Positions 1 through 6,918 of a stretch of 64,000 nt of DNA are shown piece by piece. Positions within the stretch are counted from its first letter, which is position 1. Each line of letters begins with the position of its first letter. The translations under genes were made by a program, and so were the position numbers. The notes under the pieces were generated by a model. That model ran no database searches and was not told the DNA's origin. It saw only the letters and a list, made by a program, of their open reading frames with translations. The stretch lies in the NCBI GenBank assembly GCA_002339675.1, contig DDKB01000022.1:62001-126000 (forward strand), read 5' to 3'. Source of the stretch: Stutzerimonas stutzeri (GTDB taxonomy: Bacteria > Pseudomonadota > Gammaproteobacteria > Pseudomonadales > Pseudomonadaceae).

Positions 1-330
1 CCCATATCCAGGGTTTCGAGCAGCGCCAGCTCCTCGGCGTTGGCCTGAATCAGATTGGCGAAGCGAATCATCGTTGCCTTGCGCTTGGCCGGCGCCATGC
101 GCGACCAGACGCCGGATTCGAAGGCCATGCGCGCACTGATCACGGCGCGGTCGGCGTCGGCCTCGTCGCAGCTGGCGACCTGGGCCAGCACGCGGCCATC
201 CACCGGGCTGATGCAGTCGAAACTGGCGCCGGCGCTGGAGGCGGTGTATTCGCCCTGGATGAAGGCCCTCCCTTCGATGCGCAGGTCGCGGGCACGCTGT
301 TGCCAATCGGCGAGAGTCAGGGTGGTCATG
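1..330 (-). CDS. Aldehyde dehydrogenase, PuuC type (N-terminal 110 residues; 3' end outside window)
   Basis: Oxidises an aldehyde to the acid with NAD(P)+; the closest family is the gamma-glutamyl-gamma-aminobutyraldehyde dehydrogenase (PuuC) group of polyamine catabolism. The visible part begins MTTLTLADWQQRARDL and contains the usual N-terminal ALDH pattern (ISPVDGRVLAQVASC, then a WSRMAPAKRK motif). The catalytic Cys/Glu region is outside the window, so activity cannot be checked. The ATG at 330 is the natural start. It is divergent from an omega-amino-acid aminotransferase, and together they would deaminate and then oxidise an amino acid or polyamine intermediate. Exact substrate is inference. 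Confidence 0.85.
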
Positions 331-532
331 GGGCGTCCTCGGTTAGCTGTCGAACAATCAGAAAGGCACCCTAAACCAGCGGCACCAGCCCTATCAATAT
401 TTTTTACGAACGGCGATTTTCCGCCTTGTTTTGTGCGTTTTATTAAACATAGACTCGCCGAGACCGCTGTGCGCCCCGGGGGAAGTCGCGCTACAGCATA
501 GCCGCCCTACCCGTCGCCCTGCCGGAGCTCCC
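331..532. promoter_or_regulatory. Divergent promoter region between aldehyde dehydrogenase and aminotransferase
   Basis: About 200 bp between two divergent genes. Positions 395-455 are clearly AT-rich against a GC-rich background and contain TTGTTT followed about 16 bp later by CATAGA, a possible sigma70 promoter for the rightward aminotransferase. No convincing operator palindrome was seen. Confidence 0.35.
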
Positions 533-1858
533 ATGGCCCACGATGCACATGCCGCCGCGTCCGCGGAACATTTCTGGATGCCCTTCACCGCCAACCGCCA
601 GTTCAAGCACAGTCCGCGGTTGCTGGAACGTGCCGAAGGGATGTATTACACGGACACGGCCGGGCGCCAGGTGATCGACGGCACCGCCGGGTTGTGGTGC
701 TGCAACGCCGGCCACGGGCGTCCGGAAATCACCGAGGCGGTGAGCCGGCAGATCGCCCGGCTGGATTTCGCACCAACCTTTCAGATGGGCCATCCGCTGC
801 CGTTCGAACTGGCCGAACGGCTGGCGCAGATCAGCCCGGCCGGACTGAACCGGGTGTTCTTCACCAACTCGGGGTCGGAGTCGGCCGATACAGCGCTGAA
901 AATCGCCCTGGCCTACCAGCGTGCGATCGGCCAGGGCAGCCGCACCCGGCTAATCGGTCGCGAACTGGCCTATCACGGTGTCGGTTTTGGCGGCATCTCG
1001 GTGGGCGGTATGGCCAACAACCGCAAGGCCTTCGGCGCGCTGCTGCCGGGTGTCGACCATCTGCCGCACACCCTGGACCTTACGCGCAACGCGTTCAGCC
1101 GCGGGCTCCCGGAACACGGGGTCGAGAAGGCCGACGAACTGCAGCGGCTGATCACCCTGCACGGCGCGGAGAACATCGCCGCGGTGATAGTCGAGCCGAT
1201 GTCCGGGTCGGCCGGAGTGATCCTGCCGCCCCAGGGCTACCTGCAGCGCCTGCGCGAGATCACCCGCCAGCACGGCATCCTGTTGATCTTCGACGAAGTG
1301 ATCACCGGCTTCGGCCGTGTCGGCGAGGCCTTCGCCGCGCAGCGCTGGGGCGTCACGCCGGATATCGTCACCTGTGCAAAGGGCCTGACCAACGGGGCGA
1401 TCCCCATGGGCGCGGTCCTTGTCGACGAAAACATCCACGACGCCTTCATGCACGGCCCGGAAAGCGCCATCGAATTCTTTCACGGCTATACCTATTCCGG
1501 TCATCCGGTGGCCTGCGCCGCGGCCCTTGCCGCGCTGGATATCTACCAGCGCGAGCACCTCTTCCAGAAAGCCATCGAGATCGAGGGCTATTGGCAGGAT
1601 GCCCTGTTCAGCCTGCAGGGATTGCCCAACGTGACCGACATCCGCACCGTCGGCCTGGTCGGTGGCATCCAGTTCGCCAGCCACCCCGACGGCGTAGGCA
1701 AGCGCGGCTACGAGGTGTTCCGCCAGTGCTTCGAGGACGGTCTGCTGGCGCGCGCCAGCGGCGACACCATCGCCCTGTCGCCGGCACTGATCGTCGAGCG
1801 CGAGCAGATCGACGCGATGGTCGAGCGCCTTGCCGATGCAATCCGCAAGACTGGGTGA
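533..1858 (+). CDS. Omega-amino acid (beta-alanine):pyruvate aminotransferase
   Basis: Class III PLP-dependent aminotransferase of 441 aa, the usual size for beta-alanine:pyruvate transaminases of Pseudomonas. The protein begins MAHDAHAAASAEHFWMPF; the N-terminal FWMPF and the DGTAGLWC stretch are typical. NSGSESADTA (PLP phosphate site), a conserved FDEVITGFGR (Asp for the pyridine nitrogen) and CAKGLTNG, whose Lys283 should form the Schiff base, are all present. The reading frame is open upstream to 431, but the ATG at 533 matches the family N terminus. It is divergent from a PuuC-type aldehyde dehydrogenase; the product semialdehyde (malonate semialdehyde if the substrate is beta-alanine) could be handled by such an enzyme. 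Substrate is inferred from family. Confidence 0.9.
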   Translation: MAHDAHAAASAEHFWMPFTANRQFKHSPRLLERAEGMYYTDTAGRQVIDGTAGLWCCNAGHGRPEITEAVSRQIARLDFAPTFQMGHPLPFELAERLAQISPAGLNRVFFTNSGSESADTALKIALAYQRAIGQGSRTRLIGRELAYHGVGFGGISVGGMANNRKAFGALLPGVDHLPHTLDLTRNAFSRGLPEHGVEKADELQRLITLHGAENIAAVIVEPMSGSAGVILPPQGYLQRLREITRQHGILLIFDEVITGFGRVGEAFAAQRWGVTPDIVTCAKGLTNGAIPMGAVLVDENIHDAFMHGPESAIEFFHGYTYSGHPVACAAALAALDIYQREHLFQKAIEIEGYWQDALFSLQGLPNVTDIRTVGLVGGIQFASHPDGVGKRGYEVFRQCFEDGLLARASGDTIALSPALIVEREQIDAMVERLADAIRKTG

Positions 1859-2037
1859 CAACCGGACGTGCACCTTGCCTGTGAACTGCGCAACGCCCGG
1901 CGTTCCCGGCAGGCTTACAGCCGCATTCGCCGTGCGGCACGCCTTCTACGGTCGCGGTGAGGGCTGGGGCCCTTCGCCCCTGAGGCGAGGCTCTTGAGCC
2001 TCCGCAGCCAGAGCACCAAAGCGACACGCCAGAAACG

Positions 2038-2061
2038 AAAAAACCCGCCAATTGGCGGGTT
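2038..2061 (-). terminator. Rho-independent terminator of rpmB-rpmG
   Basis: On the minus strand a perfect stem AACCCGCC/GGCGGGTT with a four-base AATT centre is followed by a run of six T. It sits 22 nt past the rpmG stop codon. The A-run on the other side also gives some T-rich sequence for the plus strand, so it may stop transcription from the aminotransferase gene as well. Confidence 0.9.
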
Positions 2062-2082
2062 CTTTCTTCAAGGGCCGATCAA

Positions 2083-2238
2083 TTACTTGATCTTGGCTTC
2101 CTTGTACATCACGTGCTTACGTACGACCGGATCGAATTTCTTGATTTCGAGCTTGTCGGGGGTGGTGCGCTTGTTTTTATCGGTGGTGTAGAAATGGCCG
2201 GTACCGGCGCTGGACACCAAACGGATCAGGTCACGCAT
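2083..2238 (-). CDS. rpmG: 50S ribosomal protein L33
   Basis: Large-subunit ribosomal protein of 51 aa, the standard bacterial length. The protein begins MRDLIRLVSSAGTGHFY and ends in KHVMYKEAKIK. It has no cysteines, so it is the zinc-independent (C-minus) form of L33. It follows rpmB by 11 nt in the usual rpmB-rpmG order, has an AAGGAG ribosome binding site just upstream of the ATG, and is followed by a strong terminator. Confidence 0.98.
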   Translation of the reverse strand: MRDLIRLVSSAGTGHFYTTDKNKRTTPDKLEIKKFDPVVRKHVMYKEAKIK

Positions 2239-2249
2239 GATAGTTCTCC

Positions 2250-2486
2250 TTAAACCTTTTCGCCGCGAGCGCGGAGTTCAGCCAGAACGGCGTCGATGCC
2301 GCGCTTGTCGATGACGCGCATGCCCTTGGCGGTCAGGCGCAGACGTACGAAGCGGTTCTCGGACTCGACCCAGAAGCGGTGATGCTGCAGGTTCGGCAGG
2401 AAACGACGACGGGTTTTGTTGTTTGCGTGGGAAATGTTGTTCCCGGTTACCGGACCCTTACCGGTAACTTGACAGACTCTCGACAT
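2250..2486 (-). CDS. rpmB: 50S ribosomal protein L28
   Basis: Large-subunit ribosomal protein of 78 aa, typical gamma-proteobacterial length. The protein begins MSRVCQVTGKGPVTGNN, carries the HANNKTRRRF motif and ends in a basic/acidic tail typical for the family. First gene of the two-gene rpmB-rpmG operon; a good sigma70-like promoter lies about 150 bp upstream. Confidence 0.98.
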   Translation of the reverse strand: MSRVCQVTGKGPVTGNNISHANNKTRRRFLPNLQHHRFWVESENRFVRLRLTAKGMRVIDKRGIDAVLAELRARGEKV

Positions 2487-2634
2487 GCCTCAGCCCTCTA
2501 AAACCACATGCCCAACCCGGCATGGGTTGGCCGCTTGAATTCACTTGTCTTTCGGCGCTCAGCGCCACGTTTCATGAGGGTCTTACCGGCCACGCGAGAA
2601 GCGAATAAACCGGGCCCCTAGAAAAGAGCGCTGC

Positions 2635-2663
2635 TTTATATCAGAAAGCCCCCCGGGCAACAA
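2635..2663 (-). promoter_or_regulatory. Sigma70-type promoter of rpmB-rpmG
   Basis: On the minus strand TTGTTG (-35, positions 2658-2663) and TATAAA (-10, positions 2635-2640) are separated by exactly 17 bp. The predicted leader to the rpmB ATG is roughly 140 nt. The spacer is very G/C rich (a run of six G), and the sequence after the -10 is GC-rich, as in growth-rate-controlled ribosomal promoters. Confidence 0.7.
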
Positions 2664-3049
2664 GCGCGCCATGACTTTTCCGCTCCGGCGTCTCGAGCCC
2701 GGCCGGCCTGCCACGCGGCGTGCAGCGGTATTCCTGGCCTAACGCCGTTCGTCGGTGCGCGGCAGACAGCGGCCGCCTTCAGGCCAGTCCGGTCGGCCGC
2801 GCGTTAGTACGGCCAGCTAAGGGCCGATCGCTTTGGCCTGGAGAGTACGATACGGGGCGATTTTGCGAACGCTTATTTTGCACTGCGAAATGACGAATCG
2901 GTTTTTTGCGCTATGATGAGCCAAAGGACCTGCTTCCGCCTCACTGCAACGACCGCGACCGCCCCGTGAAGGGCTGCGACTGCCGGCGGCTGGGGCGATC
3001 TGCTATCGTTCGCGCCCCCGCGCCCACCACTCTGACAGACCGATCTTCT
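2664..3049. promoter_or_regulatory. Intergenic region between rpmB promoter and IclR gene, with candidate promoter and operator
   Basis: No gene seen. Near the right end, ATGACG and TATGAT (2890-2895 and 2912-2917, 16-bp spacing) form a possible promoter for the IclR gene. Just upstream, ATTTTGC-ACT-GCGAAAT (2875-2891) is a near-perfect palindrome with one mismatch, and a second half copy, ATTTTGCGAA, lies at 2860-2869. The size and position suit an IclR-family operator for autoregulation; this is inference. Confidence 0.4.
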
Positions 3050-3832
3050 ATGAGCGACGCAGAACACATCGAGATTCCCAAGGATCGCAAATTCGTCGAG
3101 GCGCTTTCGCGCGGGCTGGACGTGCTGCGCGCCTTTACCCACGGCTCGGTGGTCATGGGCAACCAGGACATCGCACGGATCACCGGCCTGCCGAAGCCGA
3201 CCGTGTCGCGCATGACCTACACCCTGACCAAACTGGGCTACCTCAGCTATTCACCGCAGCTGGAAAAGTACCAGTTGGACTCCGGCGTGCTGGCCCTTGG
3301 GTACGCCTATGTGTCCAACCTGCGGGTACGCCAGCTGGCCAAGCCCTACATGGACGAGTTCTCCCGCCGCACCAACACCTCGGTCGGCCTGACCTGCCGC
3401 GACCGGCTGTCAATGATCTACATCGAGAACTGCCGGCCCGCCGAAGTCGCGACCCTGCGCATGGACGCCGGCGTGCGCCTGCCCCTGGCCACCACCGCGG
3501 CGGGCCGCGCCTTTCTCGCCGCCACGCCGGACAAGGAGCGCGAACACCTGATGGCCGCGCTGGCCAGCAAGTACGGTGACGGCTGGGGCGCGATGAAACA
3601 GTCGCTGGACGATTCCTTCGAGGAGTTCCGCCAGCACGGCTTCTGCCTCTCGCTCGGCGACTGGGACCGCAACGTCAAGGCTGCCGGCGTGCCGCTGCAC
3701 TTGGCCGACGGCAGCATCATGGCGCTGACCTGCGGCGCCCCCTCGTTCCAGCTCAGCGAAGAAACCCTGCGCGGCTCGCTGGCGCACCAGCTGGAAATGC
3801 TCGCCCGCGATATCGAGAGCCTGGGCGTCTGA
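3050..3832 (+). CDS. IclR-family transcriptional regulator
   Basis: DNA-binding regulator of 260 aa, normal length for the family. Residues about 10-75 form the winged HTH (LSRGLDVLRAF, then NQDIARITGLPKPTVSRM), and residues about 90-255 form the IclR effector-binding domain (VGLTCRDRLSMIYIE, LPLATTAAGRAFLA). The N terminus resembles PcaR/PcaU-type regulators of aromatic or short-chain acid catabolism. The ATG at 3050 (MSDAEHIEIPKDRKFV) is preferred to upstream in-frame starts because the family begins close to the HTH. Its neighbour downstream is the fatty-acid-type operon on the other strand, across 690 bp of intergenic DNA, so a regulatory link is possible but not shown. Confidence 0.9.
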   Translation: MSDAEHIEIPKDRKFVEALSRGLDVLRAFTHGSVVMGNQDIARITGLPKPTVSRMTYTLTKLGYLSYSPQLEKYQLDSGVLALGYAYVSNLRVRQLAKPYMDEFSRRTNTSVGLTCRDRLSMIYIENCRPAEVATLRMDAGVRLPLATTAAGRAFLAATPDKEREHLMAALASKYGDGWGAMKQSLDDSFEEFRQHGFCLSLGDWDRNVKAAGVPLHLADGSIMALTCGAPSFQLSEETLRGSLAHQLEMLARDIESLGV

Positions 3833-4176
3833 GCGCCGGACCGGTCTGCATCCACGCCATAGCCGTCATGGATTGCGGCGGCGGGTAGCGATCACCCTGC
3901 CCCGACGCTGCCCCAGGCGATGTCTGCCAGCAGCTCCGACAATCCACCAGCGCGGTGCGTGAGCGCGCACCCGCTGATGTCGGCGCCAATCGCATCGGCC
4001 ATTCCGACTTCTTCCTCAATGTTTTCAAGCCAACGCTCTAGGCGGAGCACCTGCTGCCGGGGCTAGAGCAGGACCACCGAGGTCAGGCTGCTGCGCTGGC
4101 AACGGCGACATAACCGCTATCGACACCCCGGCATCTATCGGAACCGCGGTATCTGCCCTGCGTCACGCCGGCAATC

Positions 4177-4287
4177 GTAGGGTGGATCACGCTCCACCGA
4201 TCCACCGATCCACCGATCCACCGATCCACCGCAGCACGGTGCCCCAATCCATTCGCTCGGATATATAAAAGGCGGCATCCACCCTAC
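4177..4287. repeat. Interspersed palindromic repeat with internal 8-bp GATCCACC tandem expansion
   Basis: The block starts GTAGGGTGGATCACGCT and ends GGCATCCACCCTAC, so its outer ends are inverted copies of GTAGGGTGGAT. Inside, from about 4194 to 4230, the octamer GATCCACC (read as CCACCGAT) is repeated about five times in perfect tandem. The overall layout resembles the GTAGGGTGGATAAC-type intergenic repeats common in Pseudomonas genomes, here with slippage expansion of one arm. A related hairpin occurs at 30137-30163. Confidence 0.75.
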
Positions 4288-4383
4288 CGACCTGCGGAGG
4301 TAGAGCAGACAAGCCGTAACCAGCCGACTGCTCTCGAGTCGGCAAGGTAGCTGAGAGAACGCAAGGCTGCCCTCCATACTGGG

Positions 4384-4413
4384 GCCTCTTCGCGAGCAGA
4401 GCTCGCTCCAACA
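4384..4413. repeat. REP element (GCGAGC hairpin)
   Basis: Contains CTCTTCGCGAGC-AGA-GCTCGCTCCAACA, a short hairpin (GCGAGC/GCTCGC) with the TTCG prefix and TCC(A/T)ACA suffix of Pseudomonas REP sequences. A second member lies at 38456-38481. Confidence 0.75.
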
Positions 4414-4472
4414 GGATCGAGGCCTGTACGCGGCGGCATCTCCGCAGTAGGGCTGGCGCAGCGGAGATGTTC

Positions 4473-4503
4473 AGAAAAGCAAAACCGGGCCATGGGCCCG
4501 GTT
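4473..4503 (-). terminator. Rho-independent terminator of the acyl-CoA dehydrogenase/FadB-like operon
   Basis: On the minus strand a perfect nine-bp stem AACCGGGCC/GGCCCGGTT with a three-base loop is followed by TTTTGCTTTTC. It begins about 20 nt past the stop of the last gene of the operon. Confidence 0.85.
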
Positions 4504-4523
4504 GCTGTGCTGCGGTCAGCCGA

Positions 4524-5666
4524 TCACGCCACCTGCATCAACTTCGAGTAAGCCTTCAAATGATGATCATCGTCACCGAACTGGTGGGCGATCATCACCA
4601 GGCGTTTGGCGTGGTGGGCGAGGTTGTATTCCCAGGTCATGCCGATACCACCGTGCAGCTGGATGGCCTCCTCGGCCACCTTGCGTGCGGCGCGTGCGCA
4701 AATGTATTTGGCGGCGGCGATGATCCGGCGGCGGTCGTCGTTGTCTTCGCCGTCGGCAAAGGTCGCAGCGAGGATCGCCATGCTGGTGGCCTGCTCCAGC
4801 TCGGTCTGCATGTCGACCATGCGGTGCTGCAGCACCTGGAACTTACCGATCGGCACGCCGAACTGCTTGCGCGTTTTCAGGTAGTCCAAGGTCAGCTTGC
4901 AGGCTTCGTCCATGCTGCCCAGCGCATCGGCGCACTGCGCGGCGATGGCGCGGCCCTGCTGGTAGCGCAGCGCCGGGAGCGCATTACCGATTTCGCCGAG
5001 CAGCGCGTCGGAGCCCACCTGCACGTTGTCGAGGAACAGCTCGCAACCCTTGCGCCCGTCAATGGTCGGGTACACGCGGCGGCTAACGCCCTGAGCGTTC
5101 GGATCGACCAAAAACAGGCTGATGCCGGCTTCGTCGCGACTGTCGCCGGCGGTGCGCGCAGAGACGATGATCTGCCCGGCGCTGTGCCCGCCGATCACCA
5201 CGGCCTTGCGGCCGCTCAGGCAATAACCGCCGTCCACCGCCTCGGCTTTGGTTTGAACATCGTTGAGGTTGTAGTGACTCTGCGGCTCGTCGAGCGCCAC
5301 TGCCAGCTGCAGCGAACCAGCCGCCACCTGCGGCAGCAGATCCTCCTTCTGTGCGTCGCTGCCCAAATGGGTGAGCAACCCGCCACCGAAGATCACCGAT
5401 TGCAGGTAGGGCTCCAGGGTCAGCCCTCGGCCCAACTCGGTCATCACCAGCATGGTTTCCACACCGCCGCCGCCAAAGCCGCCAATCTCTTCGGCGAACG
5501 GCACGGCAGTCAGGCCCAGTTCACCCAGCTGCGACCAAAACTCGGCAGAAAAGCCCAACTCCGACTCGCTGAATTTCTCACGCTGTTCGAATGGGTAGGC
5601 GTCGCGCACCAGACGCGCCGCGGTGTCTTGCAGCATTTGCTGCTCTTCAGTCAGTTTGAAGTCCAT
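4524..5666 (-). CDS. Acyl-CoA dehydrogenase family protein (second of a pair)
   Basis: FAD-dependent alpha,beta-dehydrogenation of an acyl-CoA thioester is the family reaction. The protein is 380 aa and begins MDFKLTEEQQMLQDTAAR. It has the N-terminal alpha domain, a short middle domain and a C-terminal helical domain with QLHGGIGMTWEYNLAHH. It lacks the C-terminal (Y)xGT/GGSNEIQ segment that closes the FAD site in normal homotetrameric enzymes. Twelve nt upstream is a second acyl-CoA dehydrogenase gene. This asymmetry is like the paired FadE/ChsE heteromeric enzymes of steroid side-chain catabolism, so the two may form one heteromeric enzyme. Last gene of a three-gene operon ending at a clear terminator. 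Confidence 0.88.
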   Translation of the reverse strand: MDFKLTEEQQMLQDTAARLVRDAYPFEQREKFSESELGFSAEFWSQLGELGLTAVPFAEEIGGFGGGGVETMLVMTELGRGLTLEPYLQSVIFGGGLLTHLGSDAQKEDLLPQVAAGSLQLAVALDEPQSHYNLNDVQTKAEAVDGGYCLSGRKAVVIGGHSAGQIIVSARTAGDSRDEAGISLFLVDPNAQGVSRRVYPTIDGRKGCELFLDNVQVGSDALLGEIGNALPALRYQQGRAIAAQCADALGSMDEACKLTLDYLKTRKQFGVPIGKFQVLQHRMVDMQTELEQATSMAILAATFADGEDNDDRRRIIAAAKYICARAARKVAEEAIQLHGGIGMTWEYNLAHHAKRLVMIAHQFGDDDHHLKAYSKLMQVA

Positions 5667-5678
5667 TGCGGTGCCCCC

Positions 5679-6875
5679 TTACAGCTCGAGAATCATCTTC
5701 GAGACGATGTTCTTCTGGATTTCGTTGGAGCCGCCGAAGATCGACAGCTTGCGCATGTTGAAATAGTCGCCGGCCAGCGACGCGCTGTAGTCCGCGTGCA
5801 AGAGCTCGCCGTCGTAATCCAGCTGCAGCTCCTCCTCAAGGAAGGGCAGCGCGTAGGGGCCGAGGACCTTGCGCAGCAGGCTGGTGATGGCCTGACGGAT
5901 CTCGGTGCCCTTGACCTTGAGGATCGAGGACTCCGCACCCGGCACGCCGCCCTCCTTCGCCGCCGCGAGGATGCGCAGGGTGCTCATCTCGATGGCCATC
6001 AGCTGCATCTCTACTTCCGCGACTTGGGCGCGGAACAGCGGGTCTTCGAGCATCGGCATGCCGTCGCAGACTTCCTTCATGGCGATGCGCTTGAGATGCG
6101 CCAGCGCCGCCTTGGAAGCACCGATACCGGCCAGGCCGGTGCGCTCATGGGTCAACAGGTATTTGGCGCAGGTCCAGCCCTGGTTTTCCTCGCCGACGAG
6201 GTTTTCCACCGGCACGCGGACGTTGTCGAAGAAGACTTCGTTGACCTCATGGTCGCCGTCCAGGGTAATGATCGGCCGCACGCTGATGCCCGGCGTGCTC
6301 ATGTCGATCAACAGGAAGCTGATGCCGCGCTGCTGCTGGGCTTCGGGGTCGGTGCGCACTAGGCAAAAAATCATGTTGGCGTGCTGGCCGAGGGTGGTCC
6401 AGGTCTTCTGGCCGTTGACCACATAGTGGTCGCCATCACGCACGGCGCGGGTCTTCAGGCTCGCCAGGTCGGAACCGGCTCCGGGCTCGGAGTAGCCTTG
6501 GCACCACCAGTCTTCGCCCGACAGGATGCGCGGCAGGTAGTAGTCTTTCTGCTGCTGGGTGCCGAACTTGATGATCACCGGGGCGACCATGTTGACGCCG
6601 AAGGGCACGCTGCGCGGTGCGCCGAAGGCCGCGCACTCCTCGTCGAAGATATGCTTCTCGACCGGGCCCCAGGTGGTGCCGCCCAGCTCAACGGGCCAGC
6701 CCGGCGCGTACCAGCCGCGCTTGACCAGAATCTGCTGCCAGCGCTCGTGGTCTTCTTTGGACATGTGCTTGCCGAGCTTGACCTTGGCGGCGATGTCCGC
6801 CGGCAGCTCGTTGGTCAGGAAGGCGCGCACTTCATCGCGGAAGGCGAGCTCTTCGGCCGTGTAATTGACGTTCAT
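5679..6875 (-). CDS. Acyl-CoA dehydrogenase (first of a pair)
   Basis: FAD-dependent acyl-CoA dehydrogenase of 398 aa starting MNVNYTAEELAFRDEVRAF. The middle domain has WCQGYSEPGAGSDLAS (flavin/substrate motif) and NGQKTWTTLGQHA. The C terminus has SIFGGSNEIQKNIVSK, where the usual catalytic Tyr-Glu-Gly-Thr of MCAD-like enzymes is replaced by Phe-Gly-Gly-Ser; the base must come from elsewhere, as in FadE types that use a Glu in another helix. An upstream in-frame extension exists, but the ATG at 6875 fits the family and has AAGGACC upstream. It lies between the FadB-like gene and a shorter acyl-CoA dehydrogenase gene in one operon. Confidence 0.92.
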   Translation of the reverse strand: MNVNYTAEELAFRDEVRAFLTNELPADIAAKVKLGKHMSKEDHERWQQILVKRGWYAPGWPVELGGTTWGPVEKHIFDEECAAFGAPRSVPFGVNMVAPVIIKFGTQQQKDYYLPRILSGEDWWCQGYSEPGAGSDLASLKTRAVRDGDHYVVNGQKTWTTLGQHANMIFCLVRTDPEAQQQRGISFLLIDMSTPGISVRPIITLDGDHEVNEVFFDNVRVPVENLVGEENQGWTCAKYLLTHERTGLAGIGASKAALAHLKRIAMKEVCDGMPMLEDPLFRAQVAEVEMQLMAIEMSTLRILAAAKEGGVPGAESSILKVKGTEIRQAITSLLRKVLGPYALPFLEEELQLDYDGELLHADYSASLAGDYFNMRKLSIFGGSNEIQKNIVSKMILEL

Positions 6876-6918
6876 GGGAAGGTCCTCATGGTGCGTTCGG
6901 ATTGCAGGCGGGCGGTGC

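Larger units (their letters stand above)
3833..4472. other. Long intergenic region with repeats, no gene
   Basis: Between the IclR gene and the acyl-CoA dehydrogenase operon terminator. Apart from the tandem repeat block (4177-4287) and the REP hairpin (4384-4413) annotated separately, no supported coding sequence is present; short open frames here lack ribosome binding sites and family-like sequence. Confidence 0.6.

Noticed and set aside
1987..2002. GAGGCTC-TT-GAGCCTC hairpin as a terminator of the aminotransferase gene
   Set aside because: The loop is too small and there is no T-run; the hairpin at 2038-2061 is the better terminator.
4190..4235. Possible CRISPR array
   Set aside because: The repeated unit is 8 bp in direct tandem with no spacers, so it is a simple slippage repeat.
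4467..6362. A 631-codon rightward open frame
   Set aside because: It is the antisense shadow of the two acyl-CoA dehydrogenase genes; its product is rich in His, Gln, Val and Leu with no family motif, as expected from GC-rich third-position bias.
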